DNA from: Chrysoporthe austroafricana
Taxonomy: Eukaryota > Ascomycota > Sordariomycetes > Diaporthales > Cryphonectriaceae
Length of the DNA stretch: 64,000 nt
Direction: 5' to 3'
NCBI GenBank assembly: GCA_001051155.2
Contig: JYIP02000002.1
Location: 4,471,583 to 4,535,582, forward strand
Positions 43,579-53,989 of the stretch are shown piece by piece. The position numbers were made by a program, and so were the translations under genes. Every line of letters starts with the position of its first letter. Position 1 is the first letter of the stretch. The notes below the pieces were generated by a model. It did no database searches. It worked only from the letters and a program-made list of their open reading frames with translations, and was not told where the DNA came from.

Positions 43579-46216
43579 TTTGATGATTAGGGGATTACGG
43601 AGCACAGCTCAAGTTCTGGTTAAAGTGGGTATCGAAAGGAGTGGAAGCGAACAATGAGCACAGCTGTGGAGAGGAGATGTCAGTCATCCGAATACTAGGT
43701 AAGGGGGAAGTAGTGGAGGAGGAGGAGGAAACACTGCTTACCTCAGAAGGAACGAATGTAAACGAAGGCTGGAGACCGGATTGTTTGGATGGTTGGTTGA
43801 GGAAAAAGACTTGGAGGTCGAAACGCGCACTCGAGATGTTATATATCAGAGGAGGCGGCCGCGATGAGCCTGAGGTCTTGGGACGGATGAGCGACGAACC
43901 GTCTGCCAAGCCATATCAGACGGCAATGCATATTCGGATGTTGGGTGAAGGAGAGTCCCGTTGAGTGTCAGACAGCATGGGTGAACGGATCAACACCAGG
44001 ACAGGGCTCGATGGGCGACAAGGGTCGCAAAGACTCCAGTCGAGGAGAGGGGCTCGAGTCAGCTGTCATGGAGCCGGACATGTGCTGCTGTAGTCTGGTC
44101 TGAGTGCTACCACTCACTACGACGAGGTGAACACGGCGACTGAGGGCTGAACGATGGAAGGACACTAGAGCAGGGCTGCCCGCCCGCACCTCTCGGCTGC
44201 CGTATGGCCATCTGTCTGCACTGCGGGTATCGTCTCTGCGAGAACTTCGACTTGTGGCGAGGGCTTCAGCTGACTGAGGTGAAAACAGAGGATCCGCCTG
44301 CCTCATGGAACGGGAGCATCTGCAACCGGCTGGTGAGGATGGAGGACTACCCGGCAAGGATCCTCGGGAAGCACAGGGCAGAACATCAGGGGTTTGAGAT
44401 AACCTTAATGCTGCATATCCTACCTTACTTGTGAGGCTGGGCCGGGGTCCTACTCAATATGTCATCATGTTAGTGCCACAGGCGCACTGCAACATGGTGA
44501 GGAATAGGCTACCGGCCGCTTTGCAATAGTGAGGCGGCCGTGATGTGTTAGCGAGCCAAGACACCTGATCGCCTTGGAGTAGATCTATCCGTAGGACCAA
44601 TTCGTTCCGAGAGTTTCGACACGAGTCCGAGGTCGCGGCTCCGGGGCGGGAAGTGCATCCATCGCCACCGGAAGATACAGCTATAGCCCATGGCGTGGGT
44701 AAGGATACATGACGCCATGTATCAACCTGTCAGACACGACACCAGAGGGGAACGGCCTCTGCGCGGTCGAAGGAGTGAGGACGGCGGCGTGCAGCTCGCC
44801 GATCAGATCATCGTTTCGTCCTCAGGACAGGGGGAGGCACGGCCGGATGGGAAACAAGGCCAGATGGAAACGCAGACGTCCGAGGCAGACCGCCAGGTCG
44901 GGTAGGTGGTGACAGCACCCGCATAGAGTTGCGGGAGGTGGGATGAAGTTGTCCAGCCTGGGTGCGGCGACGGGGTGACAGACGGCGGGTCCAGCGGGGC
45001 CAGGGCGGCCCCAGAGGCTGAGACCGAGGCTGAAGGTCTGGGCCGCGTGATTGGCCCGGAGAGAATTAAAGTAATTCGAGGCCAGGGGCTGCTGCGGCCT
45101 CCCCCTGCGCCGTCCCACGCCGACCCCCAAGGTTCGTTCGGCCGTTCTGGGGTCGGGATCCTCATCTCAAACTGTCGCAGCCTCTGGACTTGACGCAAAT
45201 CACCACTTAAGGCATGAACCTATTGCCCGGCAACCCGTACCTCCTTGCTTGCCGACACAAGTGCCTGCACGCTATGAACCAGCACCCCATCCGGGCACAT
45301 CGGGCCCATGCAGAGATTTAGGCTCATCCGAAATTAGAGATGCGATGGCAGTGGGCTCGGAGCCCATCTGGGATGGCACTGCGCATCGGAGGCGTAGTTC
45401 AGATTGGGTTGAAGGCCAATGCAGGGGACAAGATCAGATTTCGACGAGAAAGAACAGGGGACACCTCCAAGACGGGACAATACCTTTATGAATGACACAC
45501 AATTGTGGGTGCCGAGGTTAGGCCAGTGTGCAGTGGAACACATCTGTTGTCCAGGCCACTCAAAGCCTACCTAGGTGCGTATAAGTCTGGAAAATGAGTA
45601 AGGCTACCAAATCTCAACCGAAGTCTGTACTGTGTAATTAATTAACACCAGACGTCAGAAACTTGACCTCAACTTCTTCCCCGCTAGTATTTGTCAGCTA
45701 AACCCAAAGGCTTTAGAACGAGATGAGCTGAGTCTAGAAAGGCAGCATGCGGTACAGCCCAGCTGAAGAAATACCCTTACCTGAGGCGCCAGCTAATACC
45801 GTGGAAACACGCGAAGAGCAATTCAAATGCAGAGCTTTACACCGTAGTTCCCACGAATCCGAAATTGGATCAAGCAACATAGTCTTCAAGATCTACAGAA
45901 CAACTTGTAAACTATAAAATGAAGTATTTATATTTAGTAGGCGAGCCGACATTCAAGCCGGTAGCCAATTCATAACTATTCGTACGGTACACGATACAAG
46001 TCGTATCCTCGCAAGGCCAAAGATCGGGGCCAGCACCGAGCTTCAGCAACCAGCACTATATCCCTGTCTCCCATCCATCTAGGACGGCTATCCGCTCAGA
46101 ACCCTGGCGGTGACGGTGCATCGTATGGAACCGGACACCCGATCGCAGACGACGCATTAAATGTTGTACACGCCAATTTTCGGCAGCCACGTCAGGCAAA
46201 CCAGCTGGGAGAGAAC
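43579..46216. other. Intergenic between the two secreted-protein genes
   Basis: About 2.6 kb with only short frames and no family resemblance. Composition becomes more A+T-rich near 45600-46000. Confidence 0.5.
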
Positions 46217-47439
46217 TCAAGAGGTGCTGCCCTGCTGCTGTTTGGATGCATCCTGGTTGCTCTGGGCATCTTGAGCGTTCTGGTCGCCCTGAGCATTCTG
46301 GTCGCCCTGAGCATTCTGAGCGTCCTGGGCATTCTGAGCGTCTTGGGCGTTCTGAGCGTCTTGGGCGTTCTGGTCATTCTGGGCGTTCTGGGCATCCTGA
46401 GCGTTCTGATCATTCTGGTTATTCTGGTCGTCCTGGGCGTTTTGGTTATTTTGATCATTCTGGTCCTGTGGCCCCTCAAGTTAGTTTCGGAGCCTCAACA
46501 TTTCGCATAGTTCCATTGATCATTTAGAACAGCGATAGGCATAGCGATCTAGACTCACATTGTTGCCATTACTGCACACAGGTACATTCTGACCTGCCGC
46601 GATAGAGGCCAGATTGCAGCCCCTCTTGGAAACGTTACCACGGCGGGTGACAGTGCGCTTCGAGGCAGACTTCGTAGCCTCAACATCACGCTTGAATCCA
46701 GCTGAGAGTCATCAGGTTAGATATGATTACAAGTCCGCGTCGCTGAGATAATACAATACGCGCTTACCGAGGTTGAAGACATCTAGGTTGCCGGTGAACA
46801 GGAGGTTGGACTCGATGATGCTCTGGACGCCGAGGACGTTCAGGAATCCGAGAGTCTCGAGTTGAGCCAGCTCGGCGAGCTCGATGAACAACTCCACCTC
46901 ATCACTAATACTTAGGCCAAGGATAGCGTTCAAGTCGATGGCCTGGGCTAGACAGAAGCTGTTCATGAGCGCCGCGATACCCCCGGCGACGGACAGAGGA
47001 TCTTGGAGGTTGATGGAGCCAAGACTGAGAGAGCCCAAGTTGAGCGAAGCGAAGTTCACGTCTGCCGCGCTGTGAGGAAAAGATTGTCAGTGACATCGAC
47101 CAGTATCACCCGCCTATACAGCCTGACTCACTTGACATTTGTTAGAGCGTCAATGTTGATACAAGCCGCGCCGTTCTCCTGCCCGATCAAATTGTCCCCG
47201 TTTCCGTTGTTGTTCCCATTGTTGTCGTTAGAAGTACTATTAGAAGAACTAGTGGAGTTATTGTTGTTGTTGTTGCCATTGTCTACGGCCGTCGAGTTTG
47301 AGTTGTTGCCCGCATCGGTCGAGTTGCTATTCTGCGCGCCCGAAAGATCCGTCCCGTTGTTTGCATTTGCTGGGTCGCCGCCGCCCGTCTGGGCAAGCGC
47401 AATGCCCGCCCACATAAGAATGAGTGTGGATGGCTTCAT
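46217..47439 (-). CDS. Secreted Asn-rich, leucine-rich protein B with QNAQDAQ repeats
   Basis: Exons 47132-47439, 46768-47069, 46559-46701, 46217-46474 total 1011 bases and encode 336 residues; junctions are in phase. Layout: signal peptide (MKPSTLILMWAGIALAQTGG), an Asn/Ser/Thr-rich segment with many N-glycosylation sequons (NSNSTDAGNNSNSTAVDNG), a leucine-rich core (NFASLNLGSLSLGSINLQD, IDLNAILGLSISDEVELFIE, LAQLETLGFLNVLGVQSII), then several dibasic sites (FKRD, SKRT, TRRG, SKRG), and a tail of QNAQDAQ/DQN repeats ending KQQQGSTS. The core resembles protein A in style. The last acceptor (CTTGAG) sits close to its CTAAC branch, so that junction is the least certain. Function unknown; wall-associated or processed secreted protein is an inference. 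Confidence 0.82.
46245..46470 (-). repeat. Coding tandem repeat (QNAQDAQ/DQN units)
   Basis: Degenerate 9-18 base units on the minus strand encode Gln-Asn-Ala-Gln-Asp-Ala-type repeats in the last exon of secreted protein B. Synonymous differences between units suggest the repeat is old and selected at protein level. Confidence 0.85.
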
Positions 47440-48846
47440 GATTGCTGATAACGATTGAGGGTCCTGCCCTGAATGAAAGAAAGACTAAGTGAGGAGAGCG
47501 CAGCCGTCAAGGTCGTTAGGTCACAAAGTGAGCTCGTATTGAGATGCCAAGACTTCACGGGATATATAGATATATATAGAAAGAATGGCTAAGGTATGAA
47601 CGAGGGAGACCTACGGGGATATCGAACACATCCGGAATGAAAGGAATTGATCGGACCCAGGGAGTCTTATAAGTGAAGTCTTCGTGCTGACCCCTTCAGC
47701 CCGACCTTTACAAGCAACTCTAAGGCTATGACGGCCCTACCCAGACATAGGTGCCGTCGATGAAACTCAAAGAGGCCTGTTCATTGGCAGGTAGCCTTTA
47801 ACTTTGCGAGCTGGGCGCCGGAACCACCTTCACGCCATGAGAATGGTGCATGAAGAGAACTGGCTTGTCAAGTCATTCACTGCCCTCGTTGCCCGTGCCT
47901 CCTGCTGATCCAAATTTACTGTTTTTTTCCCTACTATCTTATCCTCGTGCATTCTGCTACCTTGTGTTCCATGCCATGTATGCTGCTGGAGCTTTGTAAA
48001 TTGCAAAATGAGAGGCGAGTTGGGCCAACTTCGGGATGAATGGCGTCCTTGCTTCCGATCCAATATAATCAGATGACAGGCGGGCGTCCAGACGAACCGC
48101 AGTTTGCCGTAGACTTTTAAGCTTAATGCCACTGCGGAGTAAATTGTTATCCGGGGGGCTTAGCACTCCATCTTGACCCCGTGCCGAGCTAGGGGTGTGC
48201 AAGAAACGAAACACCTGAGAACCCCCAGCTATTAGAACGGGTGATGACGAGTCCGGAATGAGGTTTATACTGTGCATCCCCGAGGAGCACCTGCGACCGG
48301 AACAAAGCGCATCCTTTATGGTGGCGCACTAACAAGGCTCGGCCTCCCAGACTTTGGAAGCCGTTAGGTGTCTCAGCTAGGGGCGCTGGGATCTACGTCC
48401 TGACACAGATCACGAGGTCTCCTCCCAGTCATGCATTCGACTAATTGGAGCTCGATCAAAGTATCCGAACCAAATTTGCTGTTTGTCAACGAGGGAACCT
48501 CCGAATGAGCTGCAAAAGTCCGACGGAAAGATTTTGCGTTTCCGAGATCTGAGGGTTGGCGTCTCCAGATCGTGAAGGACTCCACAGCATGACGATGCAG
48601 GCCGTATCCGAACATCTCGAAAACAGTGATATAAGGTCAACAAATGATGGTTTTCTACCAAAATTGTATGCCAGCCTCGGGCACCGCCGGTGGTCCTATT
48701 GCCAATGACTACAGATAATGTGTCAATGCTCCAGCCCAGGTGAAGTCAACACGAGATTAATCGCTGAATCATTATTACATCAGATGGTTTGACTGGGCGT
48801 GTGCAGATTCTGACGACCTATCACACCATACAGTCCTATTGCTAAA
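47440..48846. other. Intergenic
   Basis: About 1.4 kb. A TATATATAGA stretch at about 47569-47579 lies 130 bases upstream of secreted gene B and could be its TATA element. No other gene seen. Confidence 0.45.
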
Positions 48847-49803
48847 CTAGAAACTCATCTCAATACTATCGAAATTGTAAAACTTGCCAGATGTGTCCGC
48901 TCTTGTAGCCCTGTCTATCTTTCTAAGCAAGCCCGTCACAGATTCGTCAATCGTCTGAGGAGCCTGCACCATTCCGAAAGCTTCCGCAGTAGCATTCCCG
49001 TTTTCAGTCTGCACGAAACCAGGACTCATTACCCATGCTGTAAGCCACGGATTCTCAATGTGTGTTCGGCGGACAAGGAAGTTCAATGCAGCCTTGCTAG
49101 ACCCATAAATGGCTACCGGCACCTGACTCATGTCCGTAATCTGCGAGGATTTGGATGTAAGCGCCAAAAGCTTCGCCTGACCCTTCTCATCAGCAGCAGC
49201 CTTCAGCAAGGGGCGTACTGCCTGGAAAAGCGGAATGTATGCGAAAGTATTGACGTTATACACATGTTGGAGCAGCTCAACATTGACGTCCTCAACCCTG
49301 AGGTATGCAGCTGTTGGTGTTATGCCAGCATTGACAATGACAATGTCGAGACTAGTGATTCCTGCTTCCTTGATCTTCTCAACAGCTGCAGCAGCATCTG
49401 TGTGCGACTCATTGTCTATCTTGACAACCAGCAGCCGGCTGCCCATGGCCGGCTTGAAGTCATGCAAAGTTGTGTCAAGACTGCGAACAGCTGCAATCAC
49501 AAGGTGATTGGGACGCTGCAATAAGTCTTCAGCAAGGGCTCGTCCGATGCCTGTAGAAAAGTCTTGTAAGCAAAATGTAATGAGGCTCTGGGCTGGCTGC
49601 ACTGAGGTAGAGAGAAAAAGCAGAAAACAGCTTGGCCGGCTGATGCTATATACGGAAAAGTAGGGGGCGAGTGCTATCCAGCAACGCCCATGTCAGTACC
49701 TAACTGGTTCTTGCACAGAACGCCCAGCAGAAGTAAATATAAATTATTACATACCTCGATTTGCTCCAGTAATGAGGATTCTGTTAGTTGTATCAGAAGA
49801 CAT
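48847..49803 (-). CDS. Short-chain dehydrogenase, C-factor / norsolorinic-acid-reductase-like
   Basis: Exons 49755-49803 and 48847-49550 (204-base intron, GTATGT...CTACAG) give 250 residues. The splice completes the nucleotide-binding motif ITGANRGIGRALAEDLLQR. Further motifs: IVNAGITPT, SSQITDMSQVPVAIYGSSKA with catalytic Tyr and Lys (YGSSK), and SPGFVQTENGNA. This is the group of small fungal SDRs that contains norsolorinic acid ketoreductases of aflatoxin-type pathways and bacterial C-factor; most members have unknown substrates. Frame intact, no early stops. It stands at the left edge of a stretch with several broken oxidoreductase genes, so it may be a survivor of the same pathway. Confidence 0.9.
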
Positions 49804-50989
49804 TTTTGCAGGGCAGGCGCTACCGATATTGTTGGGCTGGTGAATTTGATCTGCAGACTGATGGCACTTTAAATAGACAAAGAGAGACTGGCAGGTATAG
49901 TCTTTCGGTACAGAACTTAGCAATTATTAAGATATAGATGCTTTAGCAAGGAAGGGAGCAATGATTCAATCACTCTTTAGTCCTGTCCAAATGGAATGTG
50001 GACTTCCTCTTCACATCTATAGTTTCAGATTTTACAAGAGCGCATGCAGGTGGCATCTAGCATACTAGGGTTTAAAATTGAATCATCTATACAAATACTG
50101 TCCTGGGAGGAATGCCATTATGAGATCACTAATCTGCAGAACTTGGAAGGTAGCACTGCGTTGGAATCCTTTGGGACCTCAGCCCACACTCCACATCTAC
50201 GGTAGACTGGACTGACCACTCACAGCCGCCCTTTCAGCAGCCCCCAAACTTGAGTAGCCCCCAAGCTTGAGTAGCCCCCAAGCTTGAGTAGCCCCCAAAC
50301 TTGACTGGTCCCCAAGCTTGCGCAGCCCCTAAACCAACCCCTCCAGGGCCAGGGGGAGATCATTGGTATACTCTAGTCCGATACTTAATTTCCGAACGCG
50401 AGTACAGGCTAAACTTTGCATGTACTGTGCTATTGAATGTAACCTTACGCCAACCAATCCCACACTTGAGCACGACCGCTCTTGCCCAGAAGTTATCCCG
50501 AGACGAGCCGATCAGAAACAGAACATTCGACGTGAAGACGTAACATAATCTTTTCAGCTGATTCAATCCTTCAGATTTTCCCAGGTATATGCAATATTCA
50601 GAGACCGGCGCTAGATGAATAGAGCTTCCAATTCATGGCCGTTGTAATGTTCGTCCACGTCGTAGTGTTCTGCTCTGGTAGCCAGTATCATTCCCCGGCC
50701 CCAGTAAATGTCTAGTTGATGATGATACTCGCACCTCGGTTCCGGTGGTCTCGTATGCGTACGGTCATCTTCCGCCCATAAATACACCCGATAATGCAGT
50801 ATTGCACTCCGGCGCGCGAGACTCCACCCACCTCCAATCGAGTTCAAATATCAGGCTGCTTTGTCTACGATTGTTTGTAGTACGTTACAAACAGGTCGGC
50901 TCCTGCCCTTGGATTTCACAGACACTTCGAACGCTGTCAATTGCAAGCCAACAAACTACGAATAACTCAATCATTCATTGCACAACATC
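49804..50989. other. Intergenic with a 17-base tandem repeat
   Basis: About 1.2 kb, A+T-richer than the left half of the window. Apart from the tandem repeat at 50239-50323 nothing is recognisable. Confidence 0.5.
50239..50323. repeat. Five tandem copies of a 17-base unit
   Basis: Unit AGCCCCCAAGCTTGAGT; copies 2 and 3 are perfect, 1 and 4 differ by one or two bases, copy 5 is degenerate, and a partial copy follows. Direct repeats with no spacers. Confidence 0.9.
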
Positions 50990-51615
50990 ATGCCCACCCG
51001 GCTGGCGCGCGTGGCGCTGGCTCTGGTATTGCTTCTATGCCAGGGACAAGCACTCAACACTCCGAGAGTTTCAACATCCAATGTCACCTGTCATTTCTGG
51101 AGGGTTTCCAAAGCCAAATAACAGTCAATGTCTCTGATTTGAACATTGGCGGTCGGTTGATCCCGCGATCCTTGATTGAGTCCGGCAATGCTGCCTTGAT
51201 CTCGGCAATCCGCAATGTAAGTCAGGGCGGCGGCATATTCTCTGGCGTCTCGTTCAACGTATCTCAACACGCTGCGGATGTAGGCGTGAACCCTTATTGG
51301 CGCCAAGCAGCATTTGACGCAGTTGTGGCCTTGGAATTTAACTACACTAATTGGGACGCCAATTATCAAAGTGCCGATATAATCACCAATACATTCTTGC
51401 CGCAATTCGAGCGCCTGACTCCAGGTGGCGCAGCCTACATCAACGAAGCAGACTTCCAACAGCCAGACTGGGAATCTACCTTTTATGGAACTCACTGGGA
51501 AAGGCTGAGCCAGATCAAGTCCCGTTATGATCCCAATGGACTGCTATATGCCCTCGGGGCAGTGGGGAGTGAGCTATGGACACAGAGAATTGATGGGAGG
51601 CTCTGTAGAGTATGA
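50990..51615 (+). pseudogene. Remnant of a secreted BBE-type FAD oxidoreductase
   Basis: At 50990 an ATG opens a clear signal peptide (MPTRLARVALALVLLLCQGQ) that ends at a TAA near 51120. In another frame, from about 51115 to the TAG-free end at 51615, lies the C-terminal third of a berberine-bridge-enzyme-like oxidase: NIGGRLIPRSLIESGNAALI, VNPYWRQAAFDAVVALEF, LTPGGAAYINEADFQQPDW, WERLSQIKSRYDPNGLLYAL. The whole FAD-binding part (about 300 residues, with the flavin-linking His and Cys) is absent between them. So the gene has lost its middle and its frame. The C-terminal piece itself is free of stops, suggesting a fairly recent deletion or a gene fragment still under some constraint. Confidence 0.75.
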
Positions 51616-52185
51616 AGTTCAGCCTCTATGAAGCGCTGCAGATCCTTCTATATTCTCTCTAAATATCATTCTAATGCGACTTCCAATCAAACCGATCTCA
51701 CTGAGTAGCTGAGCCTGTGAACAGCTCTAAACAGTCTTTATAAGTGCTCGAGGTAAGACTTCTCGTTTTCCCGGCGAAGGACAGATAAACATCCTATTTT
51801 CCTTAAAACAAAGATATCCAATTTTAACGAATGCTATGCCGAAGTTTGCGAAGGAAAAGCCTCTGAAAAGGTACTAAGGCAAACTGAGGTTTCGTCGACA
51901 ACTTTGAGCATATGTTTTAGGTAATAAGCATAACAGAGAACGTTTCATATATGATCAGCTTCATATCGTCAATGTACTAGTTTTCTAAAATATTTTTCAA
52001 CAGAAATTGGTGACAGCTTATCAACGCACACATAAGAGAGAGGATCCTTTCGACAGAAATTAGATAGCAAAGTGCCACCCGACAACAGGATATCTTATCA
52101 TCAAGATTTATATGTCAAGTTCTGAATACGATCTGCCTCTCGGAATTACACATTGACAGTATCAGCCTCAAGTGCTTTTCTCACC
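51616..52185. other. Intergenic, A+T-rich
   Basis: 570 bases without a frame of interest. Confidence 0.5.
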
Positions 52186-53093
52186 CTAACGCTTAGGATT
52201 CCAGCTCTCAGTTTTCTTGACAAAGTCCAAAGCCGTTTCAACAACGCCTGCAGTCCAGCTCAAGTGGGGTGAGTGACCAGAAGAACAGTAATACATGAAG
52301 AAGCTTCCTGTTTTGGAGCCCTGCAGAGCTGCCATGCCCTCTTGAGACTCCTTCGGCAGCGTCATATCATTCTCTAGAACCAAATAGGCACACGGTAGAG
52401 TTTGATAAGCGTCATTTGTAAGCCTCGTAGTTAGGATAGGAGACCCAGTAAGTCCTGCTGACCACTTTCGAGCTTCGATAGGATCGAGATCATTGAACAG
52501 GAATTTTTCAGGCTCAATAATTGTACCAAGCCCTGAAAATCCATATTTCTGGTTTGAATAAGAATCAGTTCAAGAGAAAACCTTACTCAGAGGGATATGC
52601 TTACATGAAAGGTCATAAATGGCGGGGTTATAGCAGGTTGACCATCTTTTGGTTGAAAGAAAGAATTGACAGATTCCCCTACTGGGATAACAAAGGCGCC
52701 AATATAGAGGATACCAATAATTCCGCCAGCTAGCCCGTTAGAAGCTCGAGTCTTGGCTTGCAGCTCCGGATATGCTGCTTCTATTGCAACCCAGCCGCCA
52801 GCAGAATGAGCAATGAGCAGGATATTTTTTCCTTGACTCAGCAAGTCTCGGATAATGCTGAGAACAACTTGCGTATCCTCTTCGCCTTGCGGGTAACCCC
52901 CAGCCGGCGGTTCTCGATCGTAGTCTGGGTTGCTGATATCGCCAACATTCAATTGAGCAGGATCAGAAGTAGGGAGTTGGGGGCAGTAGGAATCAATGCC
53001 TTGAGCTCTGAATGCGTCAAGCAATGGCCTGTATGGAGCTGGAGTATGGTAGCAGCCATGGCAGAGCACGACAGCGAGATTCAATTCCGTCAT
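52186..53093 (-). CDS. Alpha/beta hydrolase
   Basis: Exons 52605-53093 and 52186-52548 (56-base intron GTAAGC...AACCAG) give 283 residues. The N-terminus MTELNLAVVLCHGCYHTPAP carries the HG oxyanion segment. The nucleophile elbow is AHSAGG with Ser97. Downstream, LVLENDMTLP offers the acid and SSGHSPHLSW the catalytic His. There is no signal peptide, so the enzyme is probably cytosolic. It belongs to the fungal group of AB-hydrolase-1 proteins often found in specialised-metabolism clusters as esterases or lactonases; the substrate is unknown. Frame intact although the genes on both sides are decayed. Confidence 0.88.
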
Positions 53094-53989
53094 AGCGAAA
53101 CACTCCTTGAGTATGAGAAACAGAATGGTGTTACGTTCAAAGACGGGTGATGAGGAGGGAAATCAAATTCCAGACAGCCTTTGAAGAATTGTTGACGGGC
53201 ATAGCTTGGTATTACTTAATTTCAGCTCCTGAAGTGTGCTGTTGTTGGTGTCGGTACCTTCCTTCGCGCGCCTTGGTACCCGCAAATCTCACGACATGCT
53301 GCTATACCCAAGCAGGCTACTGGCGATTCTCTAGCTGCGTATATTTGCGTTACATTTAGATGACGAGGAAGTCGCAATGCGGCGAATCACTCATCATTTT
53401 TGACAAATCAAGGGTTGACCCACTATTTACATAGTGTTGTAACTTTCGTATAAAGTACTGTGCATTGAAACCGTAATACTATTACTGTGCCTGGAGGAAC
53501 TACTAAGCCGAGGTAGTAAATGCAACCGCTGAAGGCTCCGGCTGTAGCGGCTCCCATAGCAGAAACTTACGATTGAGCCGTAGCAGAGTACAGATGTAAC
53601 GGTGATGGTGGTCCGGATGATACGAGGTGATATTGAAAAGGATTCCAGCCCCCAATTGTACCGCAGTATGGCACCGCGCACTATCCGCCAACGGTATTTC
53701 GTGATATGCGCATATCCGAGGAATGCATTGGGTGAGGGCATACCTTACAGGTCCGTAAACAAGGCTCAATACAGGTATACTAGAAAGTGAAGTAAATGGG
53801 TTGTATACGACAAATTCGTATATAATACCACATACCCAAACCTCTCGATACCCGATGCCCTCCTCGAGCTATCACTCTATAAATGTGACTCGGTGTCCGA
53901 CGCTGGCTAGATACCGCCGTAAAATAAGCCTGCACATAGAATACCGACAAATCAGAGCTCCAGTCGCCAAGTTGCTGCTACAAATACTT
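53094..53989. other. Intergenic, A+T-rich
   Basis: About 900 bases; no gene seen. Confidence 0.5.

Noticed and set aside
43171..43590. Plus-strand acidic frame opposite secreted protein A
   Set aside because: It is the antisense reading of Leu/Gln/Asp codons; the minus strand has the signal peptide and splice site.
46246..46527. Hydrophobic plus-strand frame (repeats of LSVLGVLVIL type)
   Set aside because: Antisense reading of the QNAQDAQ repeat; no start context, and the minus-strand exon is in phase with three others.
50239..50323. Tandem repeat considered as a CRISPR array
   Set aside because: Units are direct repeats without spacers, and the genome is eukaryotic.
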